Positions 46,001 through 57,095 of a DNA stretch of 64,000 nt are shown piece by piece (position 1 is the first letter of the stretch; each line of letters starts with the position of its first letter). The notes below the pieces were generated by a model. It was not told the DNA's origin, made no database searches, and saw only the letters and a list, made by a program, of their open reading frames with translations. Origin of the DNA: Simmondsia chinensis (lineage: Eukaryota > Streptophyta > Magnoliopsida > Caryophyllales > Simmondsiaceae); contig JAGTTD010000008.1 in NCBI GenBank assembly GCA_018398585.1, forward strand, positions 10,862,501-10,926,500, read 5' to 3'. A program made the translations under genes and the position numbers.

Positions 46001-46227
46001 TGAGAGTATCTCAGTGATGATGTCTCTTACTCATGCGATCATCGCCTAGGGGTCAGGAGTTTGATTCTCGCTGAAGATATACACATGCGGTCAACTTGAG
46101 GGTGTCTCAGTTGGTGGCGTCTCTTACCCATGTGGTCATTGCCTAGGGGTAAGCAGTTCGATTCTCACAAAAGATATACTCATAGCCGGGGTTGGCTGAG
46201 AAAAATTAGTCCCTCGTCAAAAAAAAA
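46001..46227 (+). mobile_element. Dimeric tRNA-derived SINE
   Basis: Two head-to-tail tRNA-like heads occur at about 46001-46085 and 46098-46180. Both have GTCTCTTAC.CATG and CCTAGGGGT, with B-box-like GGAGTTTGATTCTC and GCAGTTCGATTCTC. The second continues through a short body (GCCGGGGTTGGCTGAG) to CCCTCGTC and an A-rich tail. Box A is represented by TCTCAGTTGGTGGCG. Such heads act as internal Pol III promoters in SINEs. No target duplication is clear. It is not a tRNA gene because no cloverleaf closes. Confidence 0.7.
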
Positions 46228-47950
46228 GAAAAATTTAAGCGATTTTTTTAGGCTTGTGCATATCTAAGAAGTCTTGTTGTGATTTGTATGATTTTTGTCT
46301 TCTATTCGATTTGAATGTCTTGAAATTCGAAAGAATGGATAAACTTAATTGGCTTAGCCAACTTTTGAATTCGGTCACCTAAGTGATTGATGAAGTTTTC
46401 CTTAAAAATATTGTTTTACCATTGGAACCTTAAACTTTGAAACTTGGTCATTCTTTTCTAATATAAGTGTACTTGCTTTGAATTGTGCTAAAATTCTTAA
46501 AAAGCATAAGATCCTGTGCTTTTATGTTTAGCCTTGCTCAACAATGAACACGATTTAAGTTTGGGGGTATTTTCATAAGTCAAATTCACCATATAATTAT
46601 TCATATCATTCAGGTCCATTTACTAACCATTTTTCACAAAATTTTTATCGCTTTTGCTCTTGTTTACTTCTTTTGTTATTTTCTTGCAAAAACACTAATT
46701 TTATGCCAATTCCTACTAGGTTTTATCATCAACATCAACAGGTGAATGCAATATACATCAAACAAGAGCAAAAAAGGGCTAAATTCATCAAATCTACATG
46801 GTTTTAGGAAGATAAAATAACAACTTACACAACTTGTCGCAATATAAAAATTTGGGTGGCATTTCTAGCAAATCAAAACCAAGTGTTTCTTTAGAAATTC
46901 AAGAACACATACAACTTGATGTAAAGGCTGAGTTTGGGCTGCAAAATGGAGAAAAAAAAACGAAGAAAAGAGCAAGTTGTAACAAGTTCAAAAGAGGGGC
47001 GGCAAAATGAACAAATGAGCAAGAACCCATGTAATTTTTTTATTCCATGGATTCTAATCCTTATGTACTATACATAGGGACATTAGGAAGCATATTATTA
47101 TTAATTCTTTGAACAAAAACAAGATTCATAGTAGAAAAACTTAGGTAGAAAACAAGAGGAGAGGAGATAGGGAGAAAAGAAAGAAGTTTAGTTTATAATT
47201 TTTCATTTCAAGTTCTTTTATGTCCTTTTCTTCTTTAAGTTCATGGATTTTGCCATAATTTTTCTTTATATTATGTCTATCATGAACTAATTTTTTTTTT
47301 CCAAGGCTATGATGCAGCCTATGTTGTAATATACCGTATTTTCTAATTTGACATATTCAATGTTTTGTTTATTGCGTTGTTGAAGTTTTTGTTATTGTTT
47401 TTCATGAGTTTTGATTGCTTGATCATCATTTAAGGCCCATAATGATTCATAATGAATCCAAGAGGATATTTATGATGATTGCTAAAATGATAAACACCAC
47501 AAATTGAGCAAATACTAGAGATAGATTAACATGATTTGTGTAGTCTGAAGTGAAAATAATGGATCTTCAAAACTCTTTTGTTGTTTAAATTCTTGCAAAA
47601 GATTGATGAGTTAATATATAAAATACTATGACAAATTGCTAGAGAGAGAATATTCAGTAAACTAGGGTTTTCGATCATCAACATGTAACAACAACTTGAA
47701 TACCGAGAATAGAAAGGTGTACTGATGCAACTAGGTGAAATGCGATGCCTTGGAGTCTTATAAAATTAGAAATCTTTCAAAAACATTAGTGGCCATCTTT
47801 AATCCTTTTCATTCTATTTGTCAAAATTTTATTAGGGAGTTATTTTAGCTTGATTAAATCAATCATTCATTCAAGTGAATGAGCAAACATGGAAATTAAT
47901 TTAAAACGTAAGCTATATGGTGAATCAATCAATTAATCAGCTTAGTTTAT
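46228..47950. other. Unassigned AT-rich DNA, possible gypsy LTR remnants
   Basis: TTTAAGTTTGGGGGTATTTT at 46556 is a polypurine-like tract of the kind preceding some Ty3/gypsy 3' LTRs. The following 1.2 kb is AT-rich and gene-free. Without a partner LTR this remains a guess. Confidence 0.35.
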
Positions 47951-47989
47951 CTAATATGGTAAATCAATCAATCAATCAGGTCGAACGAT

Positions 47990-48775
47990 AAAAACGTTCA
48001 AATCGACCTGGCATGTTGAGTGTTGACACACGGAAGGATGTGTCAACAAACATACATATAGTAGCTATCCGAAACTGCTGGGTGTCGACACACAGACCTG
48101 AAAAGTCTCAAAATGACTACTTTTTATTTCTTTCCTAATCTCTTCCCAAACATTTCAAACATCTCCTAGCCCCTCATTTTCCTATATATAGAGCTTGAAT
48201 GCTTTGGTTTAATTCATCAAATCCTTTCTAAGCTCTTGTTGTTTTGTGCTTCAACGTTTTAATTTTGAGTTTCTTTTAAAGTTTTTTTGACATCACTAGT
48301 TCTCTTTATTGTTGATCATTGAGCTTAATTGGCATATCCTTTGCTTTGACTAAGCTTGATTCATTGTCAATTCAATCTCTAAAGAGTGAGGAATGTCATT
48401 GCTTTAATTCATTATAATTGTTGGATCCTAAGCCTACTGTTACAAAAGGGTTGGTTGTGAAGGTTGGGTTTTGAGCCTACATATTGAAACACCGGTTGTA
48501 AGGTTTGGATTTTTAGCCTTGTTTAAAAAGGATCATCAAGCTTAGTTAAAGTCTCATGTGACAAAGAGTAGTTGATTAAGGAGTGAGCTAGCTTCCGGGA
48601 TGGAAGTGAACCACTATAAAAATCTTTGTACCTTATTTTTCTTCTTGCATTTATTTTTACTTTTCATATTTATTGTTGAGCGTTCAAATTTTTTTTATTC
48701 ATAAAGTTTAAATTTCATTTTATCGTGAAATAACCTAATTCATCCCCCAGGTTGCTCTTTGGACCTCCATCTGTT
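47990..48775 (+). repeat. Copia-like LTR (solo or truncated)
   Basis: A TATA-like CCTATATATAGAGC at about 48180 is followed by GAGTGAGCTAGCTTCCGGGATG, GGAAGTGAACCACTATAAAAATC, a T-rich run and CCTAATTCATCCCCCAGGTTG. That order resembles the U5 end of SIRE-type Ty1/copia LTRs, which usually read AATTCACCCCCC near the end. Left edge uncertain; no internal region follows. Confidence 0.5.
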
Positions 48776-48819
48776 ATATGCATACGTAAAATTGAGGCAT
48801 TACTTCCTGGCATTTACCG

Positions 48820-49025
48820 TATAGGTGGTTGCTCAAACAGATGTCCTTATGTACACGCCAATCAGACCTTTAATGAGAGTAATATTTAACAAGTAGAGTG
48901 TTTCTCTTCTTTAATTTAAATTTATTTGTCATAAAAGTCAGTGAAAGGCCAAGCCCTAGTAGACTTTTTAGCTGACCATCCCAACATCCAAACTAACATA
49001 TACTATGACCCAAGTGAGCTCTTGG
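48820..49025 (+). pseudogene. Tat-lineage gypsy RT/RNase H boundary, left half
   Basis: The plus strand encodes a degraded QTDVL.Y.P.RP-like stretch and then KGQALVDFLADHP, the typical RNase H entry of Tat-lineage Ty3/gypsy elements. It is cut at about 49025 by a non-LTR insertion and resumes at about 51826. Confidence 0.7.
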
Positions 49026-49375
49026 TAAAAGAGACAACAACAACAACAACATTCCCAGTGCTTCAAGGGCTCCTGCGCGCTCAGGGTCTAGGAGGGGTAG
49101 GATGTAAATAGCCTTACCCCATCAGGGTGAGACCTTGACGAGAGACTGTTTCCAAGAACCCCCAACTTGATCGACGAAAGTTATGAAGTGCCTGAATACA
49201 GAGCATGTAAGAAGCATGTAAGGCAATGAAATTATGCGAATCATGTATGTATGTAAGCATGTAAACATGTAATCGACGTATGTAAAATAGTCATGTAAGC
49301 ATTAAGCATGTACTCATGGGGCATAGCAGCCCGAGCAGAAGGTAAGAGCAAATAAGCATATAAAGATCTTACTTG

Positions 49376-49472
49376 TGAGAAAGTAGAGAAAGAGAGCGAG
49401 AGAGGGAGAGGGGGGAAAAAAGAAAAAGAGAGAAAGTAGACAAAGAGAGAAAGGGAGCGAGAAAGGGAGGTT

Positions 49473-49511
<39 letters not shown>

Positions 49512-49520
49512 CGAGAGAGT
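49376..49520 (+). repeat. GA-rich microsatellite
   Basis: Interrupted (GA)n and GAGAAAG runs, with about 17 pure GA units at the right side. Spurious serine/leucine-rich frames arise on the minus strand. Confidence 0.92.
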
Positions 49521-49739
49521 TGGTATAAAGTGCAAAAAGTATCAGAAGCAATTAGCTCTACCAAGGTAATAAATCCTAGGAGCATTAAGCTACCATGACC
49601 GCCCGAACTGTGTGTCTACAAATGATCCTACAAGCAGTCTCGTGGTACTAGAACTAGCTAATAGATGCTCGGTGCTCCTACATCGCTGAATTAGTTACCC
49701 CTAAAACCCTACAACTAATCCTCCACTGAGCTCTACCTA

Positions 49740-50260
49740 GGGCCATCACTTTATTTAGGTTGAGGTAGGTGAGGTCCTGTCGAATTGTCTTCATTCAAGT
49801 CTTCTTTGGCCGGCCTCTTCCACTCTACTTGTTTGTACTATCTAGTTGCTCGCATCCCTTTACATAGGTAGCGGTGGGTCTCCATCCGACTCTTCTTTGG
49901 CCGGCCTTTTCCTCTCTACTCGTCTGTGGAATTGTCTCCAACCAATCTTAGGAGCACTAGTTGCCCAACAAATGCCAGAGCTGCGTATAACTAGCCAGGC
50001 ATTCAAGCATCCTCATGGCATCTTATGAGTGCGTGACGTATCTGCAAGGTCGATGGTCCTACCCCCCTAAATCGGATACACCTATACTAATCCTCCAAAG
50101 AGCTCAGTCTAGGGCCATCTCTTCATTTAGGTTGAGATAGGTGAGGTCCTGTCGAATAGTCTCCATCCATCTCTTCTTCGGCCGTCCTCTTCCTCTTTTC
50201 CCGATTATTATCTGGAGTTGTTCACATCTCTTGATTGGGGCAGTGGTGGGTCTCCTCCTA
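49740..50260 (-). repeat. Partial tandem duplication of the LINE 3' coding end
   Basis: AGGGCCATC..TTATTTAGGTTGAG..AGGTGAGGTCCTGTCGAAT occurs at 49740 and again at 50111. TCTTCTTTGGCCGGCC occurs twice in the left part (about 49799 and 49890). Only the right copy is in frame with the RT. Confidence 0.75.
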
Positions 50261-51822
50261 ACATGTTCAAACCACTGCAGACGTTGCTCCCTCAGCTTAT
50301 CCTCTATTGGGGTGACACCTAATTTACCTCTTATAACGTCATTTCTGATCCTATTCTTCCTTGTGTGCTCACAAATCCACCTTGACATCCTCATCTCTGC
50401 TACCTTTAGTTTTTGCATGTGATGGCACTTAACTGGCTAGCATTCTGCCCAGTATAATATAGCTAGCCTCACTACTATCTTATAGTATTTACCCTTTAAC
50501 TTTAGCGGGAACTTCCTATCACACAGTACCGTAGAGGCCATTATCCATTTATGCCAACCCACTTTAATCCTGTTGTTGACATTTGCGTCCACTTCACCAT
50601 CTTGTCGCACCATGAAACCCAGGTATTTAAAGCATGCTTTTTGTGGTATGTGCTCAAATCCAATCTTTAGGCCTTCTGTGCTTTGCATAGTAAAGGTGTT
50701 AAACTTGAATTCCATATACTCTGCCTTAGATCTACAGAGCCTTAGACTTTTCAATTCTAAGGCCAACCTCCAAAGGCCTAGTGTGTCATTCATCTCCTCC
50801 CAAGATTCTCCCACCAGGACTATATCGTCGGCAAAAAGCATGCACCAAGGCACTTTTCCTTGGATGTGCCTAGTCAGCTCATCCATAATCAAAATGAATA
50901 GAAAGGGACTCAAGGCTGATCCTTGGTATACCCCTAGTGTAATGGGAAAAGCGTCTGTCTCCCCTTCCTTCATGTGAATTGGTTTGGGCGTCTCTGTACA
51001 TGTCCTTGATGACTCGTATATAGGTCTCATTGATCCCTTTCCCCTCCAAGACCCTCCATAGGACCTCCCCCGACACCCTATCATGTGCCTTCTCCAAATC
51101 AATGAAAACCATTTGAAGGTTCTTTTGTCTCTTTCTATGGTACTCTATGGACCTTGTCAAGAGATGGATGGCTTCTTTGGTTGATCTGTTTGGCATAAAA
51201 CCAAATTGGTTCTCCGAGACCCCTGCTTGTTGTCAGAGCCTTCTTTCTATGACCTGCTCTCAGAGCTTTACAGTGTGGCTCATTAGTTTGCCTCATCTGT
51301 ATTTGGCACAATTCTGAAGGTTGCCTTTGTTCTTATATACGAGAACTAGTGTACTCTTCCACCATTCATCTGGAATCTTTTTCCCTTGGAGGATTAGGTT
51401 GAATAATATAGTCAGTCATTTGATACCCACTTCTCCAGTACATTTCCATGTCTCAGTGGGTATACCGTCTGGGCCGACTACTTTACCCTTGCCCATCTTT
51501 TTCAATGCTTCCCTAAATTCATCAGGTCCAATTCTGGTGTAGTAGCAGTTAGTCTCCTGCACCGCCGGTGCTTGTACCTCAATGGTATCTCCCTTTTCAT
51601 TGAATAGGTCATGGAAGTAGAATTTCCACATATCTTTAATTTCTTGCCCGTCCACGAGCACTTGTCTGTCTGCTCCCTTTATGCGCCTTACTTGATGCAT
51701 GTCTCGAGTCCTCCTTTCTCTTTCCTTTGCAATTCTATAGAGTTCTCTAACCCCCTCAACTGTGTCTAGCCTTTTATAGAACTCTTCAAAGGCTTTAGAT
51801 TGTGCGTCTCTTAGAAATTGTG
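50104..51822 (-). pseudogene. RTE LINE reverse transcriptase
   Basis: From 51822 downward: ELYRIAKERERRTRDMHQVR, KGKVVGPDGIPTETWK (finger region), MVFIDLEKAHDRV (motif A, with H where F or Y is usual), QGSALSPFLFILIMDEL (motif B), and catalytic CMLFADDIVLVGE (motif C). The RTE-typical C-terminus RIRNDVIRGKLGVTPIEDK, RLQWFEHVRRRP and GRGRPKKRW follows. Two or more frame changes and a stop near 50437 break it. An intact protein would reverse-transcribe LINE RNA at a nicked target. Confidence 0.88.
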
Positions 51823-51825
51823 CTT

Positions 51826-53265
51826 TGACGATTCAAGGACCAAATTAAGTGCCGGAGTAGGAATTGTGATTGACCCTCCGACTAGGGTTATCACAAAACT
51901 TGCTATCACCATGGTTGGCAAGTGTTCCAACGATATGGCTGAGCACGAGCATTAATTATTGGCTTGAAAACTCTCCTCAAGAAGTAAGTCCCTAATGGGC
52001 ATTCACAGTTGGACATCTACCAAGTAAAAGGGAAATTTTAGTGTTTAAGTGATACCTCAAATAAATATATCTCAATAGTGCAAGAACTATTGGGTAGGTT
52101 TGACGGTGTCTAATTTGAATACATACCTTGAGAGAAAAATAAGGCAGCCAATGATTTGGCCTGACTAGCCTTTTTGGTACAAATTACCCAGGACATCGTG
52201 TGAAGAGACTATGGTCATCAAGAATAAAGATCTTGACCATGAGCTTGAGTTCACTGAATCTTTCTATTCTAAAAGTAAGGGGATCCCAATTACAATTGGA
52301 TTGATTTGAGGCACAACAATCTGTTGCAAGTCAATGTGAGGATTGGAGGAAGCCTTGATGGATTACTTCAAAATTCCTTATGACTATGTCAAAGATAGAA
52401 AAATTAAAATGAGAGCTTGTAGATTTCATCTTGATGATGAATATGGACAGCTATATAACAGGGATGCTAGTGGAGTGCTTCTTAAGTGTCTAAACTTAGA
52501 TGATGCAATCCTAATGATGGTTGGAGCCCATGAGGGTATCTGTGGATCCATTTGGTTGGTAATAAGATGTACTAGCCCATTAAACATTTTGGCTACAATT
52601 TGCCATCAATGATGGACGATTTTATCAAGTATGCCAAATAATGCAAAACATGCTACCAAGGAAACCTATTGCTAAGATGCATGCTATTGTTAAATCGTGG
52701 CACTTTTGAGCAGGTGCGATGGATATCATTGGAGAGATGAATCCTCCTTCAAGCAAGCAGCATTCTTATATTTTTGTAGCCATAGATTATTTTCAAAAAT
52801 GGGTGGAAGCCAAGATATATAGGAGCATCAATCAACAAGATTTGATTGATTTTATTGAGGAATATATTTTTTTATAGGTCTATAATCCAAGAAATGGTAA
52901 CTGTGGACCAAACTAAAGTTTTTAATGGAGCTAAGGACATGGAGGTTAGCAAGAGTTTCAAAATTGAGATCTTGGACTCAACCCCTTATTGTTCTCAGTA
53001 AAACGGCCTAGTGGAATCTACTAATAAGATTCTAAATGCCAGTATTAAGAAAATGATTGAGGATAATCCCAGAAAGTGGCATGAGTTACTACTTGATGCC
53101 ATTTGGGCCAATAGAATGTCCAAAAGTCCAATGGTGCTTTTGGTGAATCTGACTTTTGTTTGTAATTTTAATGTGGATTCTGCTCTTACTTCAATTAAGG
53201 AGGCTTTTACTTTTGTGGAGTTTTCGGTTAATAATTCATGAAAATTTAAAGGGATATGGACCCAA
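51826..53265 (+). pseudogene. Tat-lineage gypsy RNase H and integrase, right half
   Basis: After the LINE the plus strand resumes with CFDDSRTKLSAGVGIVIDP and MAEHEALI, the catalytic core of the RNase H of Tat elements. Then comes the H2C2-type finger (ACRFHLDDEYGQLYNRDASG, AHEGICG), the integrase core (AMDIIGEMNPPSSKQHSYIF and AIDYFQKWVEAK), and its end (ESTNKILNASIKKMIEDNP, WHELLLDAIWANR). Many stops. Orientation is opposite to the neighbouring elements. Confidence 0.8.
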
Positions 53266-53269
53266 CTTA

Positions 53270-54340
53270 AGTAGCTGTTAAGCTGACAGAGCCAAGCCCG
53301 TGGACACTTTTTTTTGAACTATTAAAAGTTGGGACTTGGAGTGGAGACAAACTTAAGAGCTTAGAAGTCTATTTATAAGCCCAAGTCATTCAAAGTTTTA
53401 GGCCTGGCACCATTTTCTTGCAATAACTAGAATGTGCTAGAGTTTGGCAAAATTAAGATGGAGTAGACTGCATCTGGGTTAATGGATCAGAACCAGCGAA
53501 ATCAAGGTCATGACTTGGCTATCAAAGCCCTTAAATAAAGTCAAATCTAGGTTCACCTAATTCATCAAGCAATGGCACTGGTGCTAAGGCCAATGCAACT
53601 AAGATTAAGCCTTGGCCATCAAAGTTTTAAACCAACGCTTCAATTCTATCTCCTTGATTGTTTGGATCAGAAGAAAATGAAGAGTTCATATCTGAAACCC
53701 GAAATGTTGCATAGCCTCAGAAGAAAGCAAGTCCAATGTAAGCTAATCCATGCTAAACTAGGCTAAATTACACTATTCTTTAGTAAAAAGCACAAGTGTG
53801 CGATAAATAAAGAAACTTCAAGAAGTTTTTATGGTGGTGATGGATACTTTACAACTACAATAATGTCTCTTATTTATGGAAAAGCAAAATAACTGTCGCA
53901 TCCTATAACCTGGAATCTTCCTCACACATCTACTTCAATGATTCTTTGGCGCGCAGAATAGGCGTCAATCGTGCCTTGAAAACGTGTGCTCCAGAGTCTT
54001 TTTGGAAGCCCCCACGTCCATATAATTTGTCGGAGTCCTTTCTAGATGCCCCACTTTTCTTTAGATATACTTGAGGCCCACACACCTGGAAATGAGCTTC
54101 AAATAACTGCCTCGAGCCCCAAAAATACCTATCTTATAGCCTTTTGGGAAATCCCTTAAGTTCAAGCCTTTGACCCCATCAACCATCTTAAGAGGTTGAC
54201 ATCCCATAAGGGATTTAACTCTTTAAGAAATTAGGCTCGAGAAGCTGTTACCGTAGTATATAAAGGCCAATCTTCCTCGAGGATGGCCCTACGTGACAAA
54301 CATGTGATCTTGTGAGGTGTAAACAAGGTGCAGTGAGGCT
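53270..54340. other. Unassigned DNA after the Tat integrase
   Basis: No domain recognised. Two similar phrases, GACTTGGCTATCAAAGCC (53511) and GCCTTGGCCATCAAAG (53609), suggest a small duplication. A small hairpin, TCAACCATCTTAAGAGGTTGA, lies at 54179-54199. It could hold the Tat 3' region, but no LTR pair was found. Confidence 0.4.
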
Positions 54341-54369
54341 AGTTTAAGATTTGCAGAATCAGGGGTACG

Positions 54370-54815
54370 ATTAATAGAAAAAAAAAATGTTCTTATTTCA
54401 ATACCCAATTCGAAATGCCATCATCGTCGAAATAAGAAGGAAATTAAGTTTTGGATCATCGGGTATCTAATTTATAAGCTGATCATGAAGATGGACATAC
54501 CACCACGTTCGAATGCAAGGACTCATCACCAACGCTTGATTGCCACCATATCTATTGAGCACAAAAGAGGTCCTCCTCAAAGTTTTTGATTTTGGTTCAC
54601 AATTAATTCGTAAAGGAGGTCCGTGATTTTACTTTGCTCGTTTTTAGTCGAGGATACATCAGCCTAAACTCCCGAAATAGTCTCAATCATTAGTTTCTTA
54701 CAATCATCATATTCACGAAACCACTCATTGGACACATCTTGGTCTCACTTTTCTCCAAACAACCCTCAAAACGACATAATTCAGCCATTAATGAACAAGA
54801 GCATAGTATGAACGA
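54370..54815 (-). pseudogene. Ty3/gypsy gag remnant
   Basis: Just inside the primer site the minus strand reads MAELCRFEGCLEKSETK, and further on SYFDDDGISNWVLK and EHFFF, resembling the F-DGDD-W-x-x-x-x-E-x-F-F start of chromovirus gag. Stops throughout. Confidence 0.5.
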
Positions 54816-55250
54816 GAATCTAATACCAAATGATGTAGCAAAAGGGTTACATCTATAATTTGAGTGAATTCTTAATTAAAGAAGAAGAGAAGCATATGAT
54901 GAAGTTAACAAAAAACTGAATTATGGTTAGAAAGAATTAGAGAGATAGAGTGATGATTAATCATTGGACAAAGAGAGTTTGGTAGAGAGAAAATACTTTG
55001 TAATTAATCTTAACTTCTCTAACAATCCCTACACTATTTACACTAACCTTTACCTAGTACAAAGATATGAACTAATCATTTACATTAATATAAGTATTTA
55101 TACTATCAATTGCTTGTTAGTTCCTGAATTAGCTGTATCATCATTCTACCCCATCTTGAGTTAGCTTTACTATCTCAATGTTGCTTTTTAGTCACCTATT
55201 CGTTTCATTTTCACAACAATATGTATTAACAGTTACCTAGCTTTCGATAT
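54816..55250 (-). repeat. Gypsy 5' LTR with primer site
   Basis: The minus strand reads GCTACATCA followed by TTTGGTATTAGATTC, an LTR end plus an initiator-Met-type primer site. The LTR therefore extends from 54832 to higher coordinates; its outer edge near 55250 is a guess and no partner LTR is seen in the window. Confidence 0.5.
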
Positions 55251-55332
55251 ACTTCACTCATTGTTATGTTTCCCTTCTCGATTTCTTTTTTTTGTGTTTT
55301 ATAAAATCCAATTTCAATATTCATACAAATAG

Positions 55333-56162
55333 TGATGTAGCGCGTGAAATGTGAAATAGGAGTACGGCAAGGTTTAATGGCCTTTCTCTTAGTTTTATTA
55401 ATTGATAATAAAAATAAAGAGGGAAAGGGTAGCTGGTTTCTCACAATCCAAGAGATTGAGAATCAAGAATCCTAAAAATTAGTATAAATTTTGACCAACT
55501 TCTAACCCTAACTATCTCTCCTATATATAGAGGAGATAAAAAAAGGGAAAGGAATTCAAATTCACGACAAATAAGGAAAGAGACAAAAATAAAATCGGAA
55601 ATGAATAAAAGCTGTTAAAAATCGTCCCTATGATCTCGGCTGAAATCATGCCCACAATCTGTCAGCTTTCAAAATTTAATTTGGAAGTCTAACCTTGTAG
55701 AAGGGAGTTTGAGATGAGAAAAGAAGGGAAGGGGATGAGAAATTAGAGAAATGGGATGAGAATTACAGAATTTCCCTTAGGAATTAGATTTCATTTAATT
55801 GGATAATTCAATTACACTCTTAAGCTCCAAATTTATACACAATGGAAAGCAAAGCAAATTAGATCAACAACCAGCTATAACTCCCGCCAAAACCCCCATC
55901 TGTAACCGTTTTTCTCGCCATGTGAAGGTCAGGTGCTGCACATGTTAACCGTGGGAAAATATGCATTTTTTTGGCACTCTTAATTTGTTATTACATCATA
56001 AAAGACTCTAATTAAAAGTAATACTAAGAAATTAAAATGCATTACAAGTAAAATTTATTAATTCGTAACACAATCTTGGCTAATTAGCTTGCATCCCGCG
56101 TTGAAGCCCTTTGTTCTGCCAATCCTTTGTCCCGCCAAGCCTGTTATTCGCTGGCGGCTGCA
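55333..56162 (-). repeat. 3' LTR of the CRM-like element, interrupted
   Basis: 55333-55659 and 56071-56162 together match 60546-60990. The gap is the solo LTR and one copy of its duplication. A TATA-like CTATATATAG lies near 55530. Confidence 0.88.
55660..56070 (-). mobile_element. Solo LTR, 411 bp
   Basis: It begins TGTCAGCTTTC and ends TTCGTAACA, with perfect CAATC duplications on both sides (55655-55659 and 56071-56075). The element around it keeps its LTR sequence on each side. A GA-rich part and a TATAAATTTGG motif on the minus strand give it the look of a gypsy LTR read on the minus strand. It arose by LTR-LTR recombination of an inserted element, as is known for solo LTRs. Confidence 0.85.
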
Positions 56163-57095
56163 CCCCGGGTGGGAGAGAATTCGCCCTCGGATTCTCTTGA
56201 GGAATAGTACTGTTGTTTTTACCGAAATAAGGAGTAAGGTGCTTAATGATGAAGATGTGTAATGTGCGCATGTTGGGTGGAAGTTGAAGATGGTAGGCGT
56301 TGTCATTAGTCTTGTCTAGAGCCGTCGATGGGCTAATCTTACAGGCCGTGAGCTTAGTGCACTCTAAAGCTAGGAATCGTTCTCTTGTCAAGATTGCACA
56401 AACATTATCACCAACTTTGAACTGAACTTGCCATTGTTTTATGTCACTAACAGTCTCGTATTTGGTGGTAGCCTCTAATAACCGAGCTCGACTTTGTTCA
56501 TGGACATCTTTAAGGAACAAAATGAAGTCCTTTGCTTTCCCATGTTCGTGTGTTAAAGCTGATATCGGTATTAGATCAATAGGAGCATGAGGAACTGACC
56601 TGTACACTTCTCAGAATGGCGTGAACCCCATACTTCTGTTCATGGAGCTGATGCAGGCGAATTCGACTTGATGGAGTTTTGTTGCCTATCCCTTGGCATT
56701 CTCTGGTGCAAGGCAATGGAGAAGATTACCCAACGATCAGTAGGTGACTTCAATTTGTCCATCCGTTTGAGGATGATGGATGGTGCTAAACGCGAGAGTC
56801 GTATTTGCCATCTTCCACAAAGTTCTCCAGAAATGATTCACGAACTAAACATCCCAATCAGACACAATACCAATCGGCAACCAACGCAACCTGTGCACTT
56901 CTCGGAAGAAGAGGCTTGCCACATGAATGGAGTCTGCAGCTTTCTTGAACCCTATGAAGTGTGCCATCTTAGAGAAACGGTCCACAGTGACGAAAATGGA
57001 TCCAACCCCGCTGGTGGTTCTCGGCAAACCCAACATGAAGTCCATGTTAACATCAGTCCATGACTGACTTAGAACCGGTAGTGGCATGTAAATCT
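56163..57095 (-). pseudogene. CRM-like integrase
   Basis: From 57087 downward: [18 protein letters not shown], then [15 protein letters not shown] (integrase core) and [11 protein letters not shown] (second aspartate). At 56607-56080 come the core end (HAPIDLIPI) and the C-terminal GDNVCAILTRERF and ACKISPSTALDKTNDNAYHLQLP. No chromodomain signature follows. Frame changes near 56620-56840. Confidence 0.82.

Larger units (their letters stand above)
49027..51822 (-). mobile_element. RTE-type LINE, 5'-truncated
   Basis: The minus-strand coding part (51822-50104) is RTE-like RT. Its 3' region runs to 49027, where the plus strand reads ACAACAACAACAAC, i.e. a GTT-repeat tail on the LINE strand. 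The last 130 bp resemble the 3' body shared by TTG-tailed SINEs (AGACTGTTTCCAAG, GTAAATAGCCTTACCC), so they could be either the LINE's own end or a SINE. The endonuclease domain is absent. It splits the RNase H domain of the gypsy element. No clear target duplication. Confidence 0.75.

Noticed and set aside
46001..46227. Two tRNA genes
   Set aside because: B-box-like motifs are present, but the flanking bases do not close an acceptor stem and an A-rich tail follows, so SINE heads fit better.
49241..49585. Serine/leucine-rich frames on the minus strand
   Set aside because: Products of the GA microsatellite.
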